Below, one piece after another: positions 36,187-47,823 of a stretch of 64,000 nt of DNA. The DNA is taken from assembly GCA_965153455.1 (NCBI GenBank), contig OZ234496.1, forward strand, positions 9,385,863 through 9,449,862, given 5' to 3'. Within the stretch, counting starts at the first letter, position 1. Every line of letters starts with the position of its first letter. A model generated the notes under the pieces. It was not told where the DNA came from. It was given only the letters and a program-made list of their open reading frames with translations, and made no database searches. The position numbers and the translations under genes are program-made. This stretch comes from Sphagnum compactum. Lineage: Eukaryota > Bryophyta > Sphagnopsida > Sphagnales.

Positions 36187-38366
36187 TTGGGAGGTACATC
36201 ATATAGGTGTGATATGGTAGAAGCTGTAGCAAATGGGCATGAAGAGGAACACCACGTGTCAGAAGACCTATGCATATTAGATGATGATGTGTTAGATGGT
36301 TTAGACACCTTACAGGAGGCATGTGTACCCTTGTATGAAGGTGCATGGTACACAAAATTGGTAGTGACAATGATGCTGATGAACATGTGGGTGCATTCAC
36401 AGTAAAAGGAACTAGTGGGCCCCAGGTGTAGGTCCTTTCTAAGGACTATGTTTTTTCAAGTTTGAAACATGGCCTCCATGTTTTGGATAGGGCCCGTTAT
36501 TAGATGATAATGCCAACTTCAAAAGTTTAATTCACATGTGTTTCCCTGAATTTTCGAACAATATGTAATTAAATCTAGTTTTTAATGATAAATTTTCAAG
36601 TAAATCAAATGTGTAGATTTCAACAAAAGTAAACATGGCAATATTTTTTAAATTATGTGTTTCAAACCTTCAATGATACATTATACATTGAGTTTATCAA
36701 ACATACCTTTAACATCATTCCAAATGGAGCAAAACATATTCACAAAAAAAACAAGTAATGTTATATAACACATTCAATATTCCTGAAAATGCAACCTTGC
36801 CTTTGCTTATACCAAAATATATGTTTTTTTTGTTTCAGGAAGTTTTTCAAATTATGTAGTTTTAATGATCTAAAGCACATTTAGACACTAAAAAAGGACT
36901 ATTGTGGATAATTAAAATAAAACATAGATTCAAAATTTTAATGACCCTGCCCTATAATCATCAATATATGCTCATCCACAATTTTTTTAGAATTATTGAT
37001 TTGGTTTTACATAAGATAAAAAGACATTCAAAATTTTAACAACTTGTACACATCAAACTATCCACTCGTTATTATACATTTTATGACCAATGAAACATAT
37101 CAAAATTGCACAAAATTCATTTTGATGAAAATTCATCATGTATATAAACATTTTGAAAGTGGTTTCATTGAATTATAATCCTTACAACTCATGTAATCAT
37201 TTTTCAAAGTCATGAGGGTGTAGGATTTAATGAGTGTACACGCAGTCCTTGGCTCCTTTTACTATGAACACACCCATGTGTATTGTACATAATTTTTCAA
37301 ACAAGTTTGTTGATGAATTATTTTCTCTATTACACAATTTTTTATTGCCTATAAATAATACGTTATCTAGTAACATGTATTCTGCTAAGACACTAACACA
37401 ACACATTGGCCTAAAATATAGGAAAATTCATGCTTGTAATGTTGGATATGTATTGTAAAGGGGACCATGCAAATTATTCTCATTGCCCGAAGTGTGGGAA
37501 GGCCAAGTTCAAACAAGTTGGTCACACACAAGTGTCAGAGAATATTTTATGTTATTTCCCCAAAATCCCAAGATTTAAGCGAATGTAGCAATCTCCTAGT
37601 ATGGTTGAGTTACTACAATGGCATGAAAAAAAAATACATGGTTGGGCTTGTGCACCATGTTGCAAATAGCAAAACATGGAAACACATTGAGGAGACATGG
37701 CCAAATTTTGCAAGTGAACCACAAAATTTGAGGTTTGCCATATCCACAGATGGTTCAATCCATTCTCAGAAAAATTGTGCCAATGGTCCCCATGGGCTAC
37801 TTACATTCTAATTTACAACCTACCACTATGGTTGACAACAAAGCGGTTTTTCATGATGGTTGCATTCCTTATCTCAGGCAAGGAAAGTGTTAATATGAGC
37901 AACATAGACACCTTCCTCTGTCCCCTTGTGGATGAGTTAATAATGCTTTGGAGATCGGGTGTCCAACCTATGGATTTTGGCAAGCTAGAAGGTAGGCATT
38001 CCTTAATCTACTCTCCGTGGTATGGTCATGTGGACTAATAATGATTTCCTGAGCAATGGACTTTCATCCGGGTGTGTACACCAAGGCTACATTGTTTGTC
38101 CTAAATGTGGGCCTCAAACCACATCTTAACATTCAAGTAGCTTGACGTAATTGTTGTATAGGGGCCATCATAGGTGGCTTCAACATAGGCATCCCTATCG
38201 ATTATCGCAATTCAACAATGTTTTTGATGGGCAACTTAAACAAAGAAGTGAGCCCCCCAGGGTAATGGGCAATGACGTGGTCATCAGGGCATGGAGTAAC
38301 GATGGATTGGACTTGAAAGGAATCGACTGGGATCTACCAAAGACGAACACAACCTGTCCAGTCTAG
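36187..38366 (+). pseudogene. CACTA TNP2-type transposase, N-terminal half, split by a TIR element
   Basis: The frame from 36187 reads HEEEHHVSEDLCILDDDVLD, then ACVPLYEGAWYTKLVVTMML, the typical opening of TNP2 transposases, up to the insertion point at 36388. After the 887-bp insertion and its ATGT duplication the same frame continues at 37280 with NKFVDELFSLLHNFLLP and TLTQHIGLKYRKIHAC. Frameshifted pieces then give a cysteine-rich CPKCGKAK-like knuckle, PLWLTTKRFFMMVAFLISGK with MLWRSGVQPMDF (37775-38038), and HHRWLQHRHPYRLSQFNNVF (38151-38366). Many shifts and stops occur after 37458. The family enzyme moves CACTA DNA transposons. Confidence 0.88.
36389..37275. mobile_element. 887-bp TIR element with 4-bp target duplication (ATGT)
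   Basis: The ends are GGGTGCATTCACAGTAAAAG and, read inward on the other strand, GGGTGTGTTCATAGTAAAAG: about 27-bp imperfect terminal inverted repeats. ATGT occurs at 36385-36388 and again at 37276-37279. Removing the element and one ATGT gives an uninterrupted TNP2 reading frame, which proves the boundaries. The interior is AT-rich and non-coding. The ends match those at 53191-54481. A 4-bp duplication is unusual for the main plant DNA-transposon superfamilies (TA, 3, 8 or 9 bp), so the superfamily is uncertain. Confidence 0.9.
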
Positions 38367-38821
38367 CACCTAATGCAACATGGAAGACATCCTCTTTAGT
38401 ATCATGTTTGGAAAAGGCCCAGCGGCATGAGAAATGTTGATGTGGACACCTATCGCCTACAACCTTTATATTTTGAGCAAGTGCAAACCATGGTGGTCAT
38501 CCCATTTTGGTGGGCTAGCTATTCCTCTTTGCACCACAATTTTTTGTCTCGTTGTTGGACCCACATCGGAAGGCCCAAAGGGAATATGCATTGTGGGTTG
38601 CCCACTTGCTCCCCATCTTGATCCATTGCCTTATTGGGCAATCGTGCTATAGCAAATGTCGAAATGAGGATGCAACCTTTGAAGGTTGCTATGCAATGGG
38701 GTCGTTGCACTTTTGATCACATTACCATTTGTGGAGCAATGCATTTTGCCTCGTATAACAGTGCCTTCAATTGAGAACGTGGGTTGTGGGATGGTTGATG
38801 GTTAGTGTAGAATGATGAGCA
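38367..38821. other. Probable decayed CACTA sequence before the copia insertion
   Basis: No clean frame. The composition resembles the preceding transposase region. The last five bases (GAGCA, 38817-38821) would be the left target duplication of the copia element. Confidence 0.4.
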
Positions 38822-39134
38822 TGTTGAGAATTCAAGCTCAACTAGTTAGGTTTCTTTAGTTACTAGAGTAAGAAAGTAACTAGGTTACTTTCACAAGGTT
38901 GAACTACTTTCTTTACTTATTTTAGTTTGGTTATTTGTGGTGTGGTTTTGTAGTTAAATACCTTGGTGTTGATGGTTTGGCTCTCTTTTCTTCATTACAC
39001 AAGTTTGTGTATTTCTTGTGACAAGAACCTTGAGGAGTTCTTGATGTTGTGTTTTGTGTTGTGAGCATCGTGTTATAGTTTCTTTTCAATAAAATTGTAT
39101 GTTTGCACTTGAGTAGATCTCCTATTTGTTAACA
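38822..39134 (+). repeat. 5' LTR of the copia element, 313 bp
   Basis: It runs from TGTTGAGAATTC to TTGTTAACA and aligns end to end with 19297-19609. An AATAAA at 39088-39093 lies about 40 bases before the end. No strong TATA box is seen; TAGTTAAATACC near 38955 is a weak candidate. Confidence 0.95.
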
Positions 39135-39146
39135 TGGTATCAGAGC
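39135..39146 (+). promoter_or_regulatory. Primer-binding site (initiator tRNA-Met)
   Basis: TGGTATCAGAGC begins immediately after the LTR. It is the standard complement of the 3' end of plant initiator methionine tRNA and primes minus-strand synthesis in many copia elements. Confidence 0.95.
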
Positions 39147-40368
39147 TTAGGTTGTTTGGTGAGAAGGTTGAAAGAGATCTAGAGCTAGAATGTCTCTAGA
39201 ACTAGAGCTTGAGAGTCTCTAGTAATATCATAGGAGTTTGTCAAGTGCAAAAGAGAAACGGGGAAAGGAAAGAAGTGAAGAGAAAGAAAAGAAAAGAAAA
39301 GAGGTGAGAGGAGATCCACATATCAAGAGTTGTGAAAATCAGATCTTTAAAGCTAGATCTAGAGCTACTGTGAAAAGATCTTAGAGTGAAACTTGAAGAG
39401 GTTATAGAAGACTATAAGACGCTTCTATTCTCAAAATTTCAAGTGAAAAGGATTTGTTTTGTGAGAGTTATGAGCTTTTGAAGATTCTATATCAGATCTG
39501 GTTTTTTGGTCATATCTCCTTTGTTTGAGTTCTTTTGGATCTGCAGCTTTGGGATCTTATAGATCATATAGGAATATATGTGTGAAAGAAATTTCATGTC
39601 ATTTGAATTTGTATTGAGAGAGATCCAAGCATCTGAAGTTTCAGTCTCAATTTTGAAGTCAGTTTCTTTTGAAAGTGATATCTCTTTGTAGTCATCATCA
39701 ATAGAGCTGAAATTTTGACCAGATATAGAAGACATATATCTTATGTGTCTCTCAAAATCTCAAGGATTTTGGAGTTGCTGAGAGCGAGTTGTAAGTCATT
39801 TTGTGTTCAGGTCCCAGTTTGAGGTGACTTCAAGGAAGTAGCAAGATCTCTCATTTTATGAAATTAAATGAGCTGAAATTTTGAGAGATGATAGTAGACA
39901 TAGCTTTTTATGTTTCACCAAAATTTCAGAACGATCCAAGGTCATATGTGAGTGGAGGAGCTTTGCAAAGTTGCTATGACAAAAGTTTGTTTTGAGAAGA
40001 CACCAAAGCAAAGTGTTGAAGTGGAGCAAATACAACTTGAGAGAACTTGAAGGAAGGAGTTTGAAGATTGGGAAGCGCAAATACATTATCAAGACCTTCG
40101 TACAAAAGTGTGGTATGTAATCATGTACTTAATACCATACGAAATATTATACGAGATACGTACCTATACGTAAAGCTTATGTATAGTATAGAATTTCGTA
40201 TAATACTCAAGACATACATACATATGCAAGGTCATCTTGTTCAGCCCTAACCTAACCCTAATCCTAGAAACCTAAGGAAGGAAAACCCTAACCCTAACCC
40301 TAGAAATCCAAGGAAGGAATTAAAATCATTTTGAAACCCCAAGAAGACATTGAGTAGTGCCTTGAGAG
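39147..40368 (+). other. Untranslated leader of the copia element
   Basis: About 1.2 kb between the primer site and the gag ATG. It is purine-rich near 39240-39310 (GAAAGAAAAG runs) and has no long frame. Near the end it contains several CCCTAA/CCTAA telomere-like units at 40245-40302. Confidence 0.8.
40245..40302 (+). repeat. Telomere-like CCCTAA clusters inside the copia leader
   Basis: Two short clusters (about 40245-40266 and 40284-40302) with units CCCTAA, CCTAA and CCCTAA, separated by a diverged repeat of CTAG(A)AA.CCAAGGAAGGAA. The unit lacks the third A of the common plant CCCTAAA repeat. They lie within the element, so this is not a scar of a chromosome end. Confidence 0.6.
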
Positions 40369-43300
40369 ATGGCGGACGGTCTTTCTCAAATTGCAATTGA
40401 GAAACTAGACAAGAACAATTTCCAAGTGTGGAAATTTAGGATTATGAATTTCTTGATGGGGAAAGGCTACTGGGAATTCATAACTGGTGATGAAAAAGAA
40501 CCTCCTCTCCTAGAAAACCCCACACAACAACAAATTCAAGCCAATAAAACTTGGCATGAAAAAGCAAGGAAAGTCTTGTATTGGCTTTCTGTGAGTGTGT
40601 CTGATTCCATGATTGTGCATATTCAAGATGCAAAATCACCCAAGCAAGCTTGGGATACATTGGTGAAGATGTACAACACCAATACACAAGCCCGAAAAAT
40701 GCAGCTCAAGCAAGAGTAGCATAATCTACAGAAAAACAAGATGAACATCAATGACTATTCTACTAAGGTGAAAAACCTTGCAGATGCTCTTGCATCTATA
40801 GGAGCCCCTGTAGATGATGAAGATTTAGTGGCCGTGACCTTAAATGGACTTGGAAAAGACTATAGTCAGTTCCGTACCTCAATTGCAGTTCAGGAAACAT
40901 TTCCCAACTTCCAAGACTTAATAACACTACTTATAAGTGAAGAGATGAGAATTGTTGGTACTTCTTCCAATGGAGGATCACAAGAAAGTGCTTTCTACTC
41001 AAATACCAATAGAGGTAGAGGTAGAGGTGGTAAAAGCTCATTTCGAGGTCGACACGGAAGCTCGCATGGTGGACATCATCAACATGAAGGTCAAGCTCAT
41101 GGAGGTGGACGAGGAAACTTTGGAGGAAGAGGAAGTCGAGGAAGTCGTGGAGGTCGTGGTGGAAGTCATCGAGGTCAACAACCAAATAGCGATTCAAATT
41201 GCTACTACTGTGGGAAACCTGGGCACATGGCAAAGAACTGTTATCAAAGGGAGCATGATGCACGAAATGGAAAGCTGCAACAAGGGAATTATGCATCAAC
41301 AAGCAATCAAGGTGATGAGCAACTGTTTGTGATGCAGCACATGGCAAATTCAATGATAGGAGGTGTATCAAACAACAATGTCTGGTATGTGGACTCTGGA
41401 GCTTCAAACCACATGACTAGCCATGGAGAATGGTTTAGAGACGCAAAAGATTTGAAAACACCAGGGTTTGTGGAAACTGGTGATGACACTACACATCCCA
41501 TCACACAAATTGGCAAGGTGCCATTGTCCATGGAAGATGGGCAAACAAAGTACCTGAAAGATGTACTTCATGTTCCAACCATAACAAAAAATTTGGTCTC
41601 CGTAGGCCAAATGGTGGAACAAGGTTTACAGGTGACATTCAACCCAAATGGATGTTTTGTGGAAGACATGAAGAACCAAGGCAAATTGATTGCAAAAGGG
41701 GAAAGGAATGGACGAATGTTCACCTTAGATGTGAACATGCCTGAGGTGAATTCCATGTTATTCACACATGGAAAAGGAGCTGGAGACATTGGAATTTGGC
41801 ACAAGCGAGTTGGCCATGTTAATCTCCAACGTCTTAAGCTCATGGAGAAACAAAAACTTGTTGGAGGTCTTCCCAAATTTGGAGCAGAAGAGGTGATGTC
41901 AGAGGTTTGTGAAGCATGCCAATTGGGGAAGCAAGCTAGGCATCCTTTCCCAGCTCAAACAACTCATGTAAGTTCCAAACCTTTGGAAATGATCCACTCA
42001 GATGTGTGGACCACGAAGACAGAATCCATTGGAGGATGCAAGTACTACGTGAGTTTCATTGATGACCACACAAAGAAGGTGTGGGTCTACTTCATGAAAC
42101 ACAAAGGTGAAGTGTTTCAACATTTTTTGAATTTCAAAGCAATGGTGGAGAAGGAGAAAGGTGTGAGCATCAAGTGCTTAAGGTCCGATGGAGGGGGAGA
42201 GTATTTTTCAAATGAATTCAGTGAGTACTTGAAGGAGCATGGAATTCAAAGGAAGTACTCATGTAGTTATTCCCCACAGCGAAATGGAGTTGCTGAAAGG
42301 AAAAACAGGCACATTGCAGAAATAGCACGTGCCATGTTGAATGAGAAGAATTTGCCAAATTACTTTTGGGCTGAAGCGGTAGCAACTGCAGTCTACATCA
42401 TGAATCGAACACCCACAGCGGCAGTTCATGGCATGACACCTGAAGAAAAATTCACAGGCAAGAAACCCGATGTTTCACACCTCAGAGTGTTTGGTTGCAT
42501 TGCATACGTGCATGTTCCTGATGAGAAGAGATCAAAACTAGACCCAAAAGCTGATAAATGTATCTTCATTGGATACTCCTCAGAACAAAAGGGATATAGA
42601 TGTTTTAGCCCTTCCACTCGGAAGTTGCAAGTGAGTAGAGATGTTGTATTTGATGAGATGGCTAGTTGGTACTCACCATTGAAGGTAGCAGAAGATGAAG
42701 AAGCTAGAAATGGTGATGTTTCATCAAATGTGGAACAAGAATCACAATTAATTAGTGGACCACAAGAGTCTTCAATTAGTGGGTCCAATAGCACTCCATG
42801 GAAAGGAAGATTGAGATCTTCAAACATGGTACATGGTAGTTCACAAACATCATCTAGAAATTTTCATGTAGATGGTGAATCAAGTGAGTCAGAGAAGAGT
42901 GAGGGTGAAGAATCAAGAATCACCTCAATTACTACTCCTGGAGCTCGGATGATCAAGAAAGCTTTGAAAACACCTGACAACAACATTGGAGTACGAAGAT
43001 CCACACGAGTCAAGTATTCTGTACAAAGACTCACATATGATGGCTTTGTAGCTCATCATTACGCATACATGGTGAGAGTTATACAAGAGGTTGAACCCAC
43101 TTGTTTTGAACAAGTGGTTGGAAATCCTAAGTGGGACAATGCCATGGATGAAGAGATGGCGGCTTTGGATGCGAATGCTACTTGGGAATTGGTAGCTTTA
43201 CCAAAAGACAAGAAAGCAATTGGGTGCAAATGGGTGTACAAAGTCAAACACAATGCAGATGGATCTGTGAGCAGATACAAAGCAAGATTGGTTGCCAAAG

Positions 43301-44673
43301 GTTATGCCCAAACGTATGGCATAGACTATGAGGAGACCTATAGTCCAGTTGCCAAAATGACAACTATAAGAGCAATCATTGCTATGGCAGCAGCAAAAGG
43401 ATGGTCTTTACATCAAATGGATGTAAAGAATGCTTTTCTTCATGGAGATTTACAGGAAGAAGTGTACATGGAACAACCACTAGGTTATGTGGACCAAACA
43501 CATCCTAATTTGGTTTGTAGGTTGAAGAAAGCTTTGTATGGCTTGAAGCAAGCACCTAGAGCTTGGTCAGACAAGATAGGTCAGTATCTTGTCACAAGTG
43601 GATTTCAAACATCCAATGCAGATTTTTCACTATATGTGAAAAAGACAGATCATGGGATTGTAGTCATAGTCATCTATGTTGATGACTTGATTATCACAGG
43701 AGATAGTGATGCAGACATCTCTGATTTGAAGAAGCTTTTGAAGCAAAAGTTTGAAATGAAAGATTTGGGAGAGTTGCGTTACTTCCTCGGCATTGAGGTA
43801 ATCCAATCCCCTAAAGGGATATGGTTATTACAAAGGCAATATGCCTTGAACAAATTGTCCGAATATGGGATGACGGGTTGTAAACCCATTTCAACTCCAT
43901 TGGAGCAAAATGTGAAGTTGAGTGCAGATGAAGGAGACCTCGTGGAGGATACCACTATGTACAGACGCATAGTGGGGAGTTTGATTTACATGACCATCAC
44001 AAGGCCAGATTTGAGTTATGCAGTTGGAGTGGTGAGTCAATTCATGCAAACACCACGAAAGCCACATTTGGATGCAGTGAGGCGCATATTGAGGTACATA
44101 AAACATACTTTACATTGTGGAATTTTCTATGAAGCCAAGAGCGAGTTACAAGTACATGGATACACGGATGCTGATTGGGCTGGCAATGTTTCAGATAGAA
44201 GATCAACTAGTGGTTTCATGTTTTCTTTTGGGAGTGGTGCTGTTAGTTGGAGCAGTAAGAAACAACCAACAGTTGCATTATCAAGCACGGAGGCAGAATA
44301 CAGAGGTGCAGCAATTGCTGCGTGTGAAGTAGTTTGGTTACAAAAACTACTTTCAAATTTGGGACAGTCAGTGGATGCTCCTGTTGTCATCTATTGTGAT
44401 AACATTAGTAGCATACTACTTGCTAACAACCCGGTCTATCATGCTAGGACAAAGCACATTGAGGTGCACTACCACTTTATTAGAGAAAAAGTTCTAGCAA
44501 AAGAAATTGACCTTATTCATGTCAGTACCGAAGATCAAGTTGCTGACATTTTCACAAAGGCTTTAGGTACAGACAAGCTAAAGAAGTTTCGAAAAATGCT
44601 TGGTGTACTAGGTGACCCGGTGTCCATTAGCTCAACAATTATAGTAGGTGTTTTTCTTGTCCAACACTCATGA
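40369..44673 (+). pseudogene. copia gag-pol polyprotein with a single amber codon
   Basis: The ATG at 40369 opens the frame. A TAG at 40717-40719 interrupts gag at codon 117. The same frame then continues unbroken to 44673, about 1,434 codons in all, a usual copia size. Visible domains: gag with a Gly/Arg-rich tail; zinc knuckle CYYCGKPGHMAKNC (codons 278-291); protease with WYVDSGAS (Asp at codon 342); GAG-pre-integrase HHCC finger (WHKRVGH...CEACQLGK); integrase DD35E with Asp 545, Asp 607 and Glu 643; RT with YVDD at codon 1103; RNase H with TDADWAG and SSTEAEY. The last ~20 codons come from flanking DNA after 44611. The amber could be a mutation or a readthrough site; the shorter copies do not cover this place, so they cannot decide. 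Confidence 0.93.
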
Positions 44674-45929
44674 TTTAGTTACAGGTCAGGGCTATTGGCC
44701 AAGTCAAAAGGTCATGGTAGGACTTTGTCCTTTATGCATGTGGGTGGTTAATATATGTACTAGTTTGAGGAGTGGCATTTTGTGTGATTGCTTCCAGAAT
44801 ACAAGCACCTATAATAAATTCAATGAAAATCACATAGTTAGATAAGTTGCATTAAGCACCAAAAATATCCAGGAAAAGAGCAACCAAAATGTACACCCAA
44901 ATCTTTTGCAACTTCAATATGCAAAATTCAATAAATGATTACAGATGTTAGAATTTTCACATACCTTGGGTTATTGGTGGAGGATGATCCATAATTGGAG
45001 TCCATTTTCTTGCATAACACCTTTAACACTCATGAAGGAGTACCTACCAACTTGAGCAACTTCAACTGCAACTTGGTGATTGAGTGGTTGCTATGACCTT
45101 AAGATTTCAACAAATTAAAATTGGAGAGTTGCCTCAATTAGCACTTTTATGGTGATGCAAAGCACAATAATTAACAAGGAATTTGGAGAACTCCAAAACT
45201 GTAATTAGCAAATATGTCCATGCAATTAAAAGATCTTGCAAGATTTTTAAGTCAAAGTATGATAACTTACCAGGAGCAAAATTTTGAACATTTGTTTCAA
45301 GATTTCCAGTGACGGATTTGTTATGATCTTCATGAGGAAAATTACATACAAATTTGGGAACGTGCAAATTAATTGTATTTTCTAATATAAATTGGGTTGA
45401 ATTTTCAATGGAAAATTCACCTCCTCCAAATTACATTTTGGTGACCCAAGTGGTGTCTGTGTTGGCTCAGGTATTCCATTTGTAGAAAAAAGTCCCAAAG
45501 GACTATTCATTCCTACAATGTTAAGTCACCCAGTGGTTGGGTATATTGAAGCTGGTGATCCCAACTCACTTTACTTAAGCTTGGATAATGTATGGCCAAC
45601 ATTGACCGTACATTACCTTCTTCAAATTAATTCCCATCTAACATAAACATCATGTAATTTAATCCATAAGTTATAACTAAACCCTAAATCCAACACCTAA
45701 ATATATAAATTGTTAAAAAGCAAAGCTCAAAATGTCATAGCATTATGTGTGTTTACTAGGAGGAGAGACAACAAATTCGTGGTGTCAAAACAACATGAAT
45801 GTTGATTAGAAGGGAAAATAAGGGGTGATGATGCTTCAAAACATTATGCATGTGTATCATAAGGACTTACACACCTAATGTGCAGGGCTTCAAAACACCT
45901 ACATGCTTATTGGAAGGATTGGAAGAAAT
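44612..45929. other. Unassigned sequence after the copia truncation point
   Basis: It begins GTGACCCGGTGTCC at the break. No frame or repeat is recognised. Decayed relatives of the following 51-bp array appear near 45840-45925. Confidence 0.45.
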
Positions 45930-46290
45930 GGCATGATTGCAAATCACCATGGTGTTTCCTGGAAGGACTAATGACAGGTAAAGTGACTGCAAAACCATGA
46001 GTGCTTCTTGGAAGACCTAATCATAGGTAAAGTGATTGCAAAGCACTGTGAGTGCTTCCTGGAAGACCTAATCATAGGTGAAGTGATTGCAAAGCACTGT
46101 GAGTGCTTCTTGGAAGACCTAATCATAGGTAAAGTGACTACAAAGCACCATTAGTGTTTCCTAGAAGGAATACAAAGAAGTAAAGTGATTGCAAAGCACC
46201 GTAAGTGCGTATTGGAAGGACCAATAAGAAGCAATTTGACTGCAAATCACCATAAGTGGTTATTGGAAAGAGTGGTACACAATGACATGG
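45930..46290. repeat. Tandem array, 51-bp unit, 7 copies
   Basis: Central units are nearly identical, for example those starting at 46032 and 46083: GTGATTGCAAAGCACTGTGA, then GTGCTTC(C/T)TGGAAGACC and TAATCATAGGT(G/A)AA. Outer units are progressively diverged. The period of 51 is a multiple of three, but no long open frame runs through the array on either strand. Confidence 0.93.
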
Positions 46291-46595
46291 TTTCAAAGGA
46301 TTAATAGAACATAGAGAGGCATTGTCATGGATTTGAAAGCACCACATAAGGACTGTTAGTGCTAAAAGCAAAGTGGTGGATCATTAAAAGTATACTAGAA
46401 GGACTTAGTGTAATTACCTATTGAAATTGAAACATTGAAATGCTTAGCTAAACTCTAAAAGGATTCTAGTCCTAAGTTAAGCAAACTAAATCAAACTAAG
46501 AACCTTTTCAAATGTCTTAAATCCTAAGATCTAAACAAATATGTATCCTAGAACAACATCTAGGGTGCATATATCTAAGTAAGGAATGTTGGCAC
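46291..46595. other. Unassigned sequence
   Basis: Short stretch between the 51-bp array and the minus-strand frame; nothing recognised. Confidence 0.4.
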
Positions 46596-47210
46596 TTACA
46601 TGCAGTTATAGGCACTACACAGTTGTTTTTTTATCGCATGTCGCAATTCCTTGTGCACATTCTCTAGGTCAATTTGTATGGCCAATTCCTTGACATTTGC
46701 ATCATGATCGCAAAATCCCCAAGAACTCCACCAATTTGGGTGGAAAACTTTAGCACAAACACAACACTTATTGCTCCTTTTTTTAACTTTTGCCAAACAG
46801 AATGGATGATACACATGTTTACAAGACCCCACTGCAATGTTGAAAAAATTGAAACCCCTCTTATAAAATAAACAAGTAGCGACCAAAATGACTACATTGA
46901 CTTCTGAATAAGCTGGATGTGCATTTGGGTGAAGAAATGGTTTAGGTTAGAATGATATTCCTCCCCCCTTCTCCATCTCTTGAACTTGTGTGTGGACAGT
47001 TTCTTTTTTATTTTCAACTTCACACATTTCTTTTTCGACTGCAACAATATCTGATTCAACCTTCCATAACTCCAACTCTACATCTTGGAAAAAATCTTCT
47101 CCTTACATAACTTTTGCCCTACTCTCCTCATTGATGGTTCTTCAAATCTTTAATTTCTTCTTAGAAGTCTCAACTTCTTTTTTAAGAACATTTAACCTAT
47201 GGGCGAACCC
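46596..47210 (-). pseudogene. C-terminal part of an unknown coiled-coil / Cys-His domain protein
   Basis: Reading the minus strand from the inserted element downward, a helical stretch (LNVLKKEVETSKKKLKI, then DFFQDVELELWKVESDIVAV and EKEMCEVENKKETVHTQVQE, with two stops) is followed by a frameshift and the piece 46886-46596. That piece carries GSCKHVYHPFCLAKVKKRSN, KCCVCAKVFHPNWWSSWGFC and a charged tail ending at the stop. The C-H-H-C-C-C-H pattern looks like a RING/PHD-type zinc-binding fold. I do not recognise the full family. Together with 48050-48660 it forms one decayed gene or transposon-encoded frame, broken by a TIR element. Confidence 0.55.
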
Positions 47211-47212
47211 AT

Positions 47213-47823
47213 CCTTGGGTGGTACCACTAGGAACCACCTCAAGGAATGGTTAAGGAACCAAAAACAACAAAATCATTTTTGAGCCCTTTTCGTTAAATG
47301 TTTTCACAATTATAAATTATTATTTTTCATGTTTATCAATTGCATGCTTTAACATATGGCTTGAAGTTTATTTGGGGATTTACAAAATTAAAAAATTAAA
47401 ATAAAATTATATTCCTTATTAAAATGGCCCCTTAAAAAATCGATAGCTTCAACTTTGGAAATTCATAATTAAATCATATTTAATCAATTAATTACCAAAT
47501 AGAAACCTAAAAATAAAATGACTTCCAAATTACCTTAACACAAAAATCACAAATCATGTTCCAAATTTGTGTTCTTGACCAAAAAGTTTAAGGAAAAAAA
47601 CAAGCACTACGTTCCTAATTTTTTTTCTAAATGCTATGTTTGGTAACATCAAAATACACAATATTCTTGATATTATTTAGATTTAAAAATCCATGGAATT
47701 TAATAAATGTATTCAAATTATTTTTTTAATGAAAATGTTCATTTAAATGTTTCCTATGAATTTTCAAAGTTCAACGGGTCCAAGAAAATCAAGGTGTGAC
47801 GTTCTTAATGGTACCACCCAAGG
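47213..47823. mobile_element. 611-bp MITE-like element with ~25-bp TIRs
   Basis: The left end CCTTGGGTGGTACCACTAGG is matched on the other strand at the right end by CCTTGGGTGGTACCATTAAG. The interior is strongly AT-rich and has no coding potential, while both flanks read as parts of one minus-strand coding sequence. The target duplication is unclear (CAT on both sides if one extra base is counted). The ends differ from the GGGTG...AAAAGGAGC family apart from the shared GGGTG, so it is probably a separate family. Confidence 0.65.

Larger units (their letters stand above)
38822..44611 (+). mobile_element. Near-complete Ty1/copia retrotransposon lacking its 3' LTR
   Basis: It has a 313-bp 5' LTR, a tRNA-iMet primer-binding site, a ~1.2-kb leader, and one long gag-pol frame in the copia order (gag, protease, integrase, RT, RNase H). 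Comparison with 17031-19609 shows that homology stops at 44611, just before the polypurine tract and 3' LTR should start. The element therefore has a clean 3' truncation, which would prevent normal mobility. Only one in-frame stop was seen in the coding part, so the copy is young compared with its neighbours. Confidence 0.95.

Noticed and set aside
40931-44390. Many minus-strand open frames of 60-158 codons
   Set aside because: They are antisense shadows of the copia gag-pol frame.
45930-46290. Regular repeats resembling a CRISPR array
   Set aside because: Units are contiguous 51-bp tandem repeats without unique spacers, in a plant-type nuclear sequence with no cas genes.
47213-47823. Grouping this TIR element with the GGGT...AAAAGGAGC family
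   Set aside because: Only GGGTG is shared; the rest of the ends (GTACCA...) and the flanking duplication do not agree.
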